This document shows positions 9,465 to 18,734 of a stretch of 37,884 nucleotides of DNA, piece after piece. Both the position numbers and the translations under genes were made by a program. Each line of letters starts with the position of its first letter. Position 1 is the stretch's first letter. The stretch comes from an uncultured Gammaproteobacteria bacterium (GTDB lineage: Bacteria; Pseudomonadota; Gammaproteobacteria; GCA-001735895), in the NCBI GenBank assembly GCA_947259305.1, contig CAMYML010000033.1, forward strand, positions 1 to 37,884. Reading direction: 5' to 3'. The notes under the pieces are model-generated. The model saw only the letters and a program-made list of their open reading frames with translations, searched no databases and had not been told where the DNA came from.

Positions 9465-9980
9465 ATGATTTTTAGAATATTCGGAAAAGCCGCAATACTG
9501 GCGCTGACACTCTCGCTACTGCCAATCGCAATATCCGCGGCCGAGCTCGGAACACCATCAGGCAAGGTAATTCTTACCGTCTCGGGTGGTATAACCAATA
9601 CCAATGCCGGCGATAAGGCCGAGTTCGACCGCGAAATGCTCGAGGCGCTCGGTGCTTCGGAACTCGCGCTTACCACGCCCTGGACCGATGGCCGGCAGGT
9701 TTTTAACGGGGTTCTCGGCAGCAAGATACTGGAGGCGGTTGGCGCCCAGGGGGAGCAGATCGTGGCGAAGGCGATCAACGACTACCAGGTAAAGATCCCG
9801 ACTTCTGATTTACGCAATTACCCGGTTTTGTTTGCCCTCAAACAAAACGGCAGTTACATGCGGGTTCGAGACAAGGGGCCTATCTGGATTATTTACCCGA
9901 GAGAATCCTACCCGGAACTCGATACTGATCAGATTACCGATAGATGGGTCTGGCAGTTATCCGAAATCGTTATTCAATAG
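9465..9980 (+). CDS. Periplasmic oxidoreductase molybdopterin-binding-domain-like protein
   Basis: Signal peptide (LSLLPIAISAAELG); TPWTDGRQVFNGVLGSKILEAVGA, YQVKIPTSDLRNYPVLFALKQNGSYMRVRDKGPIWIIYPR resembles small SUOX-fold/oxidoreductase-like proteins. Confidence 0.7.
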   Translation: MIFRIFGKAAILALTLSLLPIAISAAELGTPSGKVILTVSGGITNTNAGDKAEFDREMLEALGASELALTTPWTDGRQVFNGVLGSKILEAVGAQGEQIVAKAINDYQVKIPTSDLRNYPVLFALKQNGSYMRVRDKGPIWIIYPRESYPELDTDQITDRWVWQLSEIVIQ

Positions 9981-10043
9981 CCTGGTGGCTTCCGCGCGGA
10001 ATTCTGCCAAGGTGAGTAAAATTCCCAGCTATTACGACAATCT

Positions 10044-11537
10044 TTGACCGGTAAAAGAGTATTGGCAGACGGCTCAGCACAACGCGCAAAACCCGAGGCA
10101 ACGGCGGAATCCCGCCAACCGATATTGCTTTGGACCTATGCGTTGCTCATAGCAGCGGTAGTGGTATTCGCGTCTGCCACGGCCTACGGCTTCTACAAAA
10201 TGAGGCAGGAAACTGTTCTGGCCCAGTACAACTCGCAGGCGGCACTGTGGCTGGTGGTATCGTTCGAGCGTGAATACCACATCCTCGACAGCATGCTGTG
10301 GCGCTACACCATCGGTGACCCCACCCTGAAACCGGATGATCTGCTAACCCAGTACGACGTCCTGTGGAGTCGAATCGATTTGATGCAACATGGCGGACAT
10401 GCGCAGCCCTTGCGGCAGGTCGAGTCCTTCGAGTCGGCGGTGCCGCTGGCAATGCAGCTGGTGCAGCAGCACGAAAAGCCGGTTTTCGATGCGGTCCCTG
10501 CAGGCTTGCCGTTACCTCAGCCATTTCTCGAAGCATTTCGGGGAATGGCTGACCCGATTCATCAATTCATGATCGATACCCATTTGAATCGTAGCTGGAT
10601 AGTCGAAGTGCGGGAGGCGCAGATCAAGGATACCCGTCTGGCAATGTATCTGACGCTGGCAGGGACGCTGGTCAGTACCCTGATGCTGTTTGCTATCGTC
10701 ATTGTGCAGATGAAGGAACGCCGCGGTAACCTGATGCGTACTACGAAGGCCCTGGAACAAAGCGAAAAAGACCATAGTGCCCTGCGTGAAGAAGTCCAGC
10801 GTCGAATGAAGGTGGAAAAGGAAAGAAAGAAGCTAATGCTTGACCTCAAAGCGCGTAACCAGGAGCTGGAGGGTTACGCCTACACCATCTCCCACGATCT
10901 CAAGAGCCCGCTTTACACGATCCAGGGTTTTACCGGATTTCTGGAAAAAGGCCTGGAACAGGGTAACACCGAAAAAATGTCCGAGGACCTGTGCAAGATA
11001 AGGGACGCCGTGACGACCATGAGCAGACTGCTGGACGATATTTTGAATTTGAGTAAGGTCAATCTGTCCCAGGAATCAGTACAACAAATAGCGCTCGACG
11101 AAATTATCGGCAAAGCGATCGAGCTGGTATCACGCGAGATCAGGGAGCACGAGGTAGACGTAAGAATAGCTGCGAATTTACCTAGCGTTTATGCGCCGCC
11201 ACAGCGCCTGACAGAGGTTTATCAGAATCTGATCAGCAACGCGACCAAGTTTATGGGTGACCAGGGGCAGCCGGTTATTGAAATCGGAGCGAGCAGCGAA
11301 GGTGACTGGGTGCATTGTTATGTCGGGGATAATGGCATTGGCATCGAGCCGAAGTATCGTGATCGGGTATTCAACCTGTTCGAACGCCTCGACACGCAAA
11401 CCCAGGGCACCGGCGTGGGCCTTGCTATCGTCAAGCGCATTATCGAGTCCCTCGGCGGCGAAATCTGGATCGAATCCGACGGCCCGGGCACTGGCGCCCG
11501 CTTCGAATTTACCCTGCCTGCCAGGCCACCTGCATAG
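10044..11537 (+). CDS. Membrane sensor histidine kinase
   Basis: TTG start; two TM segments flank a periplasmic domain; GYAYTISHDLKSPLYTIQGF (H-box), NLISNATKF (N-box), DNGIGIEPKYRDRVFNLFERL, GTGVGLAIVKRIIESLGG. Confidence 0.93.
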   Translation: MTGKRVLADGSAQRAKPEATAESRQPILLWTYALLIAAVVVFASATAYGFYKMRQETVLAQYNSQAALWLVVSFEREYHILDSMLWRYTIGDPTLKPDDLLTQYDVLWSRIDLMQHGGHAQPLRQVESFESAVPLAMQLVQQHEKPVFDAVPAGLPLPQPFLEAFRGMADPIHQFMIDTHLNRSWIVEVREAQIKDTRLAMYLTLAGTLVSTLMLFAIVIVQMKERRGNLMRTTKALEQSEKDHSALREEVQRRMKVEKERKKLMLDLKARNQELEGYAYTISHDLKSPLYTIQGFTGFLEKGLEQGNTEKMSEDLCKIRDAVTTMSRLLDDILNLSKVNLSQESVQQIALDEIIGKAIELVSREIREHEVDVRIAANLPSVYAPPQRLTEVYQNLISNATKFMGDQGQPVIEIGASSEGDWVHCYVGDNGIGIEPKYRDRVFNLFERLDTQTQGTGVGLAIVKRIIESLGGEIWIESDGPGTGARFEFTLPARPPA

Positions 11538-11598
11538 TCTGTTTTAGGACACTTCGAAGCGTCAACAATTCGACGCTATACAGCGAAATTTCTCTGCT

Positions 11599-12513
11599 AT
11601 GCTCAGTAGCATTATGCGAAACGCTGAATTGAATATGGACCAGCCCGTCACGCTGGAGCAACTCATCGGCAAGGGTCAGGACCTGCCCAGCCTGCCTGAA
11701 ATCTACCTGCGCGTCTCGCAACAGCTCGAAGATGAAAACACGAGTGTGCAGCAGATCGGTGACACGGTGCAAAACGACCCCGCGATAACCACGCGCGTTT
11801 TGAAAATGGTCAACAGCGCCTACTATGGCCTGCCCAACCAGGTCGCTTCAGTTGCCCAGGCGGTCTCGCTGATGGGTCGCGAGCGGCTGAAACATATCCT
11901 GATCGGTTCGGTGCTGCGAGGGGTTTTCAGCGGTCACGATAATCCCGCTTTTTCGATGCAGGCGTTCTGGCAGCATAGTATCAAGACCGCGATTATCGCA
12001 CGTCAACTGGGGCGGCAGATCAGCCAGATCGAAGAAGCCGAAGCCATGTTTACCGCCGGATTGTTGCACGATATCGGCAAGTTGCTGTTAATCAAGAAAT
12101 TTCCCGAACGCATGCTGGAAGCCGAGGAATATATGATCCTGAAACGGGTTGATATTCTGAGCGCGGAGCTCACCCAGGTCGGCCTGACTCACACCGCCGT
12201 CGGCGAGGCCCTGATGCATCACTGGGGCTTGCCGAAAATGCTGATCGATTGCGCCGGCAGCCACCACGAGGCCGTGCACGACGGGCCGAATCGCTTCGCC
12301 ACTCACCTGATATACCTGGCCAACAAGCTGAGCGAATACGTGCCGCCGCTGGATGATGAGGAAACCCAGAATATCCTCGACGATATCGAAAACTGGGATC
12401 AGGGTCAGCTCACTCTGGAGCAGATTGCGAGCGCCTGCCAGCACGCCGACGAAATGGTGTTCGAGGTCATGGAATCACTCGGCATGGTGGCAATCGAAAT
12501 CAGCAGCGACTGA
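11599..12513 (+). CDS. HDOD domain-containing protein
   Basis: DLPSLPEIYLRVSQQLEDENTSVQQIGDTVQNDPAITTRVLKMVNSAYYGLPNQVASVAQAVSLMGRERL, FTAGLLHDIGKLLL. Confidence 0.93.
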   Translation: MLSSIMRNAELNMDQPVTLEQLIGKGQDLPSLPEIYLRVSQQLEDENTSVQQIGDTVQNDPAITTRVLKMVNSAYYGLPNQVASVAQAVSLMGRERLKHILIGSVLRGVFSGHDNPAFSMQAFWQHSIKTAIIARQLGRQISQIEEAEAMFTAGLLHDIGKLLLIKKFPERMLEAEEYMILKRVDILSAELTQVGLTHTAVGEALMHHWGLPKMLIDCAGSHHEAVHDGPNRFATHLIYLANKLSEYVPPLDDEETQNILDDIENWDQGQLTLEQIASACQHADEMVFEVMESLGMVAIEISSD

Positions 12514-12532
12514 TCGCGCTGAGGACTGCAGG

Positions 12533-13432
12533 CTAGGGGTGTCCGGTTTTTCCGATTTCGGACAACCAGATTCCGCCGAGCACCAACGCCAGCGCCAGCG
12601 CATGGTAAAGCTCGAAAACCTCGTTTAAAAATATCACCGCCATGATCGAAGCAAACACCGGCACCAGGTTGACGAATACGCCGGCGCGTCCGGGCCCGAT
12701 CAGGGCCACCCCCTGAATAAAGAATATCTGTGCAATCAACGATGGTAGTACCGTGACCAACGCGACCAGCAACCACCCGGTATGTGAAGGCATGTTCCAG
12801 CCTTGTTGCCAGGTCTCGAACGCAACCAGCGGCAAAGACGCGAGCCACGCGGCCGAGGCCATGATTGTAAACAAACCCAACGCGCTGACCTTGGGGCGGC
12901 GGGTCAGGCCGATGGAATAGGCCGCATAGAAGAAACAGGCGATTACCATAAATAAATCACCCCGGTTTACCGACAGTGCCGCGAGCTCACCGAGATCTCC
13001 GCGCGCGGCGACGATGGCGACGCCGAGCAAGGTAATGCCGACGCCAGCCCCCTGAATGCGGCTGATTGGATGGCGTAAGATCAGAAGGCTGCCGAGCAGC
13101 ACGAATATTGGAATCGAGCCCTGCAAAATGCCGATGTTGATTGCGCTGGTATGGTGGCCTGCGACATAAAACAAGGCATTGAAAACGGTAAAACCGCAGC
13201 TACCCATCAGGCCCAGAAACAGGAGATGTCGGCGCAGGATCGGCCAGTCCCTGGCGATATGCTTGCGCGCAATCAGCAGCAGTATCAGAATCACGCCGAG
13301 CCAGCGAAAGGTCACCAGTTGCATCGGCGAAATTTCGCCCACCGCGAGCCGACTGATAATGGCGTTCAAGCCCCAGCACAGGGTGGTGATAATGAGTAGC
13401 GCGTAGGCTTTAAGGTGATACCTCGAAATCAT
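12533..13432 (-). CDS. EamA/DMT family permease
   Basis: 299 aa, about 10 hydrophobic segments; LCWGLNAIISRLAVGEISPMQLVTFRWLGV and a C-terminal EamA repeat. Confidence 0.88.
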   Translation of the reverse strand: MISRYHLKAYALLIITTLCWGLNAIISRLAVGEISPMQLVTFRWLGVILILLLIARKHIARDWPILRRHLLFLGLMGSCGFTVFNALFYVAGHHTSAINIGILQGSIPIFVLLGSLLILRHPISRIQGAGVGITLLGVAIVAARGDLGELAALSVNRGDLFMVIACFFYAAYSIGLTRRPKVSALGLFTIMASAAWLASLPLVAFETWQQGWNMPSHTGWLLVALVTVLPSLIAQIFFIQGVALIGPGRAGVFVNLVPVFASIMAVIFLNEVFELYHALALALVLGGIWLSEIGKTGHP

Positions 13433-14271
13433 GCCCTGATTCTCGCGCCGCGAATGAGTTCGCGATGCAGGGTATAGAGACCGCTGGCGACGATGATGCC
13501 GATTCCGAAAATACTTTTCAGGTCAGGGACTTCAGCCCATACCAGGTAAGCGATGCTGCCGCCGAATACGATTGTCAGGTATTTCAGCGGCGCCAGGATT
13601 CCAACTGCGAGATGCTGATAGCTCAGGGTCATCAAGTACTGCGCCATCCCGCCAAACAGACCGACCAATAGCAGCAAAAACAGGTCAGCCAGGGGCGGTT
13701 GTTGCCAGCCCTGGATAAAAATGCCGACGCTGCTGACCAGGACCCCGGTGACGGTGAAATAGAAGGTGATGCAAACCGGGTCGTCGATCTTGCCCAGGTG
13801 GCGAATGATGATGGTTGTGCAGCCGATCAGGAACGCGGCGGTGAGCATGTACAGGCTGCCGCTGGCGAGCATGTCGGCGCCAGGGCGCACCACGATCAAC
13901 ATGCCGACAAAGCCGATGATAATCGCCGTCCAGCGGCGCAGGCCGACCTTTTCGCGCAACAGGATGACCGACAGCGCGGTCATGAACAACGGCGCGGTGT
14001 GCAGTATCGAGACGGCTTCGGCGAGCGGCATCAGTGAAAAGGCGTAAAACGCAAAAGCCATGGCGCCGATGCCCATTACGCTGCGCAACAGGTGCAGGCC
14101 CTTGTGGCTGGTTCTGAGAATTCCCGGCCCCCCGCGCATCAGGATAATGACCGCCACTGGAATCAGCGCCACGGCGCAGCGAAAAAACATGATTTGCGCG
14201 GTCGGGTAAAACGCGCCCAGCCACTTCACGCTCGCATCCATCAGCGAAAACAACAGGATGCTCATCATCAT
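13429..14271 (-). CDS. EamA/DMT family permease
   Basis: 280 aa, ILLFSLMDASVKWLGAFYPTAQIMFFRC; overlaps the next EamA gene by 4 nt. The in-frame reading upstream of the ATG (SPLIGFSA) looks family-like but has no canonical start codon before a stop. Confidence 0.85.
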   Translation of the reverse strand: MMMSILLFSLMDASVKWLGAFYPTAQIMFFRCAVALIPVAVIILMRGGPGILRTSHKGLHLLRSVMGIGAMAFAFYAFSLMPLAEAVSILHTAPLFMTALSVILLREKVGLRRWTAIIIGFVGMLIVVRPGADMLASGSLYMLTAAFLIGCTTIIIRHLGKIDDPVCITFYFTVTGVLVSSVGIFIQGWQQPPLADLFLLLLVGLFGGMAQYLMTLSYQHLAVGILAPLKYLTIVFGGSIAYLVWAEVPDLKSIFGIGIIVASGLYTLHRELIRGARIRA

Positions 14272-14335
14272 TGCGCTGAACCCGATTAGCGGGCTATCGG
14301 CTGGCCGGATGACGGAAAATTGGTTACTGGAAACC

Positions 14336-15957
14336 CTAGCGCTCCTGTTTGTCGAGGATCAGGTCGGCGGCTTTTTCGGCGACCATCATGACCGGTGCAT
14401 TGGTATTACCCGAAATGACCGTCGGAAAGACCGATGCGTCGACTACCCTGAGCTGTTGCGTTCCGTAGACCCGGCACAGGTTGTCGACGACGGCGGATTT
14501 ACGATCGCTGCCCATCATACAGGTCGAAGTAGGGTGAAACACGGTTGAGCTGCGTGCGCGAATATCTGCAATCAAATCGGCATCACTTTGTACCTCGACA
14601 CCGGGCGTGATTTCCTCCTCGATTATCTCCTCGAGTTGCGGGCAGCTGGCCAGTTTGCGCAACAAGCGAACGCCCTCCAGCATCTGGGTCACGTCTTCCA
14701 CATGCGACAGGTAGTTGGGGTAAATCTTGACCGCTTCGAAGGGATCGGCCGAATCGATTTGCAGGTGACCACGGCTCAACGGTCGAATCTGACCAATCGA
14801 ATTGACGAACCCCGGGTAGGGATCGGGTTGCATCAGCGGTCGTTTGCCCGGCGCCGCCGCGGTGTAAGACATCGGGTTGAAATAGGTCTGGAGATTCGGG
14901 CGTGGTCGCGAAGGGTGGCTTTTGATAAATCCGCCGGCCTGGTTGATGCTGAGCGACAGCATGCCGTTTCTGAACAATACGTATTGCATCCCGGCCAGCA
15001 TTTTTCCCCACCAGGGATAAAGCTGATCATTCAGGGTTGGCACGCGTGAGCGGTAGTAGTAACAGCAATCCAGGTGATCCTGCAGATTGTGACCAACCCC
15101 GGGTAAATCGACCAGCGGGTCGATGCCAAAATTCTTCAGCAGCGAAATTTCACCGATGCCCGACAGCTGCAGAATTTGCGGGGAATTGATCGCGCCGGCG
15201 CTGACGATGACTTCGCGCCGCGCCTTGACCTGGCGGCTTTGCCCTGCCTGCATGAATTCAACCCCGTCGGCGGTGTTGTTGCTAAACAGGATGCGCGTCA
15301 CATGCGCGTGCGTGATGACGTCGCAATTATGGCGCTTGAGCGCTGGATGCAGATAGGCGCGCGCTGCCGACATGCGCTTGCCGTCGCGCGTGGTTATCTG
15401 GTAGTAACCGACGCCTTCCTGGATTTCGCCATTGAAATCCGGGTTGAATTCGAAACCGCATTGTTGCGCGGCGGCAAAGAAACGCTGGCATAGCGGATGA
15501 TGCTGACTGCTGACATTGCTGACGTGCAGTGGACCGTCGGCGCCACGATACTGGTTGCCGCCGTCGCCGCTGGTTTCCGCTTTCTTGAAGTAGGGCAGGA
15601 CATCGTCCCAGCCCCAGCCCTGGTTTCCGCGATCGCGCCAGTCGTCGTAATCAGCCGCCTGACCGCGGATGTATACCATGGCGTTAATTGAACTGGATCC
15701 GCCCAGTACCTTGCCGCGTGGCCAGTAGCTCTGGCGATTATTGATGCCGGGATCCGCCTCGGTCATATACATCCAGTTAAGCGCAGGATCGTAGAAGGTC
15801 TTGCCGTAACCGATCGGGGTCTGGATCCAGAAGCGCTTGTCGCTGCCGCCCGCCTCGAGCAGCAAGACGCTGTGCTTGCCGTTGGCGCTGAGGCGGTTGG
15901 CGAGCACGCAGCCCGCGGAACCGGCACCGATAATGACGTAATCGAACTCGAGTTCCA
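14336..15957 (-). CDS. GMC family oxidoreductase (choline dehydrogenase-like)
   Basis: FDYVIIGAGSAGCVLANRLS FAD motif, GKVLGGSSSINAMVYIRG, C-terminal VFPTVISGNTNAPVMMVAEKAADLI. The ORF is open to 16171, but a GTG start at about 15957 (VELEFDYVIIG) places the FAD motif normally and avoids overlap with the divergent gene. Confidence 0.9.
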
Positions 15958-16082
15958 CGCTGCGACCCGGGTGAAAATGAAACAGGATTATAGTCGCTAG
16001 AACTGCCGGGTAAAGCAAAAACCATGGCCACAACGGCTTTCGCCAAAGCACCGCATGATGCATAATCTGGGCGCTAAACCTG

Positions 16083-16952
16083 ATGGAGCAAAACTTGAAG
16101 TTCAGCCTCGAAGAATTCCGCGCCTGGGAGAACAAGTGCGTGACCCTGGTCGGTATGTCCGGTGTCGGCAAATCCTATCTGTCGGCCAAGCTGCGCGGCC
16201 GTAACTGGTTTCATTATTCGGGCGATTACCGCATCGGCACCCGCTACCTGGACGAACATATCATCGATATGCTCAAGGAGCAGGCGATCAAGGTTCCGTT
16301 TCTGCGCGAGTTGTTACGCAACGACTGGATTTACATCAAGAACAATATCCGCGTCAACGATCTTGGCCCGGTGCTGAGTTTTGTCGGTAAACTGGGAAAT
16401 CCCGAACTGGGTGGCGTCGAAATGGGCGAATTCATCGAGCGTCAGGCGATTTATCGTCAGGCGGAAGTCGATGCGATGTACGATATTCCGTATTTTATCG
16501 AGAAGGCCCGAAACATTTATGGCTATGCGCATTTCGTCAACGATGTCGGCGGCAGCCTGTGCGAGCTCGACGAGCCCGGCGTGATAGACATTCTCGTCGA
16601 AAATACACTGATTCTGTATATCCAGGTCACCAATCAGGCGCAGGAGCAGGTTTTGATCGAACGCGCGGTCTCCGATCCCAAGCCGCTGTATTACCGGCCG
16701 GAATTCCTGCAGCAGCACCTGGAGATGTATTTTGACGAAACCGGGCTCGAGTACGCTGCCCAGATCGACCCCGACGCTTTTGCGCGCTGGGTTTTTCCGC
16801 ACCTGTTCCATTCGCGCCTGCCGCGCTACGACGAAATCGCGAGCCTCGGCTACACCGTGACCTCGGAAGAGGTTGACCGGGTACAGGACGACGCGGATTT
16901 TTTGCATTTGCTGGAAATGGCGATCGCGAGACGGCAGGGGGGTGATGCCTGA
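16083..16952 (+). CDS. P-loop NTPase of unknown function
   Basis: Walker A VTLVGMSGVGKSYLSAKL; 289 aa; the stop overlaps the start of the next gene (ATGA). Confidence 0.75.
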   Translation: MEQNLKFSLEEFRAWENKCVTLVGMSGVGKSYLSAKLRGRNWFHYSGDYRIGTRYLDEHIIDMLKEQAIKVPFLRELLRNDWIYIKNNIRVNDLGPVLSFVGKLGNPELGGVEMGEFIERQAIYRQAEVDAMYDIPYFIEKARNIYGYAHFVNDVGGSLCELDEPGVIDILVENTLILYIQVTNQAQEQVLIERAVSDPKPLYYRPEFLQQHLEMYFDETGLEYAAQIDPDAFARWVFPHLFHSRLPRYDEIASLGYTVTSEEVDRVQDDADFLHLLEMAIARRQGGDA

Positions 16953-18016
16953 TGCCACTGGTCGCGCATAACGATTTACCCACGTTTTCCAAGCTACGGC
17001 AGGAGGGCTTGCGCGTGCTGGCGCCAGGCCTTGCCAACCATCAGGATATTCGCGAACTGCACATCGGACTGCTCAACATGATGCCCGATGCCGCGCTGGA
17101 AGCTACCGAAAGACAGTTTTTACGCCTGATCGGAGAGAGTAACCCGATCGCGCAGTTTTTTGTGCACCCGTTTACGCTGGACGCCTTGCCGCGCGCAGCC
17201 AATGCGCGCGAACACATCGACAAGTATTACGATAGTTTCGAGCAGATCAAGCAGCAGGGTCTGGATGCATTGATCATTACTGGCGCCAACGTAATCGGCG
17301 CCGACCTGTCCGGGGAAGTTTTCTGGGATGCGCTCATCGAGGTGGCGGACTGGGCGCACGAAAACGTCACCTCGACCCTTTGTTCCTGCCTCGCTACCCA
17401 CGCCGTTCTGGATTTTCGCTATGGGCAGAAGCGGGAAAAACAGCGTAGCAAGAAATGGGGCGTGTATCGGCACCAGGTCGTTGCGCCGGCGCATCCGCTG
17501 GTAACCGACATCAATTCGGTGTTCGACGTGCCCCATTCGCGCTGGAACAGCGTCTATCGAGACCAGTTCGAAGCGGTGGGATTGAGAGTTCTGGCTACCG
17601 CCGATGACGGCAGTGTGCATCTTGCCACCAGCCCCGATGGCTTCCGCAGCGTGTTTTTCCAGGGGCATCCGGAATACGACACGGTTTCACTGTTGAAGGA
17701 ATACAAGCGTGACGTGAACCTGTACATCGCCGGGGAGCTCGAGCCCTATCCGCCGATGCCGGATGATTACTTCAGCCATTTTAGCGCTGCGGTTTTTCGC
17801 GAGTATCGGTATCGCATCGATAAAAGTCTGCTGAAACAGACGCCGGTTCCCGAATTCCCGGAGCACCTGGTGTTAGACCGCTTGAAAAACACCTGGCAGG
17901 ACACCGCGAGCGCGGTTGTCGGTAGATGGGTCGGACTGATCTATCAGTACACCAACGTGGATCGTCTGCAACCCTTCATGGACGGGGTTGATATCGACAA
18001 TCCGCTGGGGCTGTAG
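16952..18016 (+). CDS. metA: MetA-like homoserine O-acyltransferase (divergent)
   Basis: IRELHIGLLNMMPDAALEATERQFLRLIGES, DALIITGAN, TLCSCLATHAVLDFRYG, DVPHSRW, FFQGHPEYDTVSL match the homoserine O-succinyl/acetyltransferase (MetA) fold signatures. Confidence 0.85.
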   Translation: MPLVAHNDLPTFSKLRQEGLRVLAPGLANHQDIRELHIGLLNMMPDAALEATERQFLRLIGESNPIAQFFVHPFTLDALPRAANAREHIDKYYDSFEQIKQQGLDALIITGANVIGADLSGEVFWDALIEVADWAHENVTSTLCSCLATHAVLDFRYGQKREKQRSKKWGVYRHQVVAPAHPLVTDINSVFDVPHSRWNSVYRDQFEAVGLRVLATADDGSVHLATSPDGFRSVFFQGHPEYDTVSLLKEYKRDVNLYIAGELEPYPPMPDDYFSHFSAAVFREYRYRIDKSLLKQTPVPEFPEHLVLDRLKNTWQDTASAVVGRWVGLIYQYTNVDRLQPFMDGVDIDNPLGL

Positions 18017-18025
18017 CCGCGCCCG

Positions 18026-18046
18026 GGATCCCGCCTGAAGGGATCC
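18026..18046. terminator. Hairpin between convergent genes
   Basis: GGATCCC-(GCCTGAA)-GGGATCC, 7-bp perfect stem between the metA-like stop and the converging 18050 gene end; no long T-tract. Confidence 0.35.
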
Positions 18047-18049
18047 GCT

Positions 18050-18721
18050 TTAGTAAGACCCCCAGGCATCCTGTTTTTTCCAGCGAATTCGCGTCACCAG
18101 AATGCCGATCACGAATGCGATCAGGGAGACGGCTCCGCCGCGTATGAACCAGTCGAGTTTGGTGCTGTCGTTGAGTTCGGCGTTGATCTCCGTTAGCTGC
18201 TCCTTTTCCTGCCGCAGCTCATCCAGCACCGTTTGCAGGCTTTTGTTCTGTTCGAGAATGTTCAGCGTATCCCGGGCCGCGCTGCGCACTTCCGCAAGTT
18301 CCTGTTCCGAGGCACGCAGGGTCACCTTGAGCGCCTGGTTATCATTTTTTTCCTGCGCCAGCGACTGTTTGAGTTCGGCGATTTCATTCGTCTGGGTATC
18401 AAGGCGCGCGCGCTGCTGATCGAACCTGACTCTCAGTTCCTGCAGGCTCTGGCGGGCGGCCGGAACCTCCATCAGAAAGCGGCTCAGCACGTAACCTTTT
18501 TTGTTGTCCCCGGTTTCCACCAGCGAGTATTGCGAGGCCAGGTCTTCCTCCAGCACGGTGACTGATTCGCCGCTACCCAGCATGCGTACGATACTGTTTG
18601 AGGTACTGGTACCGCTACGCATGGTGACTTCGAATTCATCGGTAATATATTTAACTTCGGCGGCATGCACCGGGCCTGCGATAGAAGCGGACAAAAGCGC
18701 TGTTAGTAAGACTCGTTTCAT
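18050..18721 (-). CDS. SH3 domain-containing protein, TIGR04211/YgiM-like
   Basis: Start MKRVLLTALLSASIAGPVHAA chosen inside the longer ORF; bacterial SH3 (YITDEFEVTMRSGTSTSNSIVRMLGSGESVTVLEED), long coiled coil, C-terminal TM. Confidence 0.85.
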   Translation of the reverse strand: MKRVLLTALLSASIAGPVHAAEVKYITDEFEVTMRSGTSTSNSIVRMLGSGESVTVLEEDLASQYSLVETGDNKKGYVLSRFLMEVPAARQSLQELRVRFDQQRARLDTQTNEIAELKQSLAQEKNDNQALKVTLRASEQELAEVRSAARDTLNILEQNKSLQTVLDELRQEKEQLTEINAELNDSTKLDWFIRGGAVSLIAFVIGILVTRIRWKKQDAWGSY

Positions 18722-18734
18722 TAAATGGCTCACC

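Noticed and set aside
13685-14224. 179-aa alternate-frame ORF inside the EamA permease gene
   Set aside because: Same strand, different frame, Arg/His/Pro-rich composition typical of frameshifted GC-rich coding DNA.
15958-16171. N-terminal extension of the GMC oxidoreductase ORF
   Set aside because: The extension precedes the FAD-binding motif, overlaps the start of the divergent P-loop gene and lacks family resemblance; a GTG start near 15957 is preferred.
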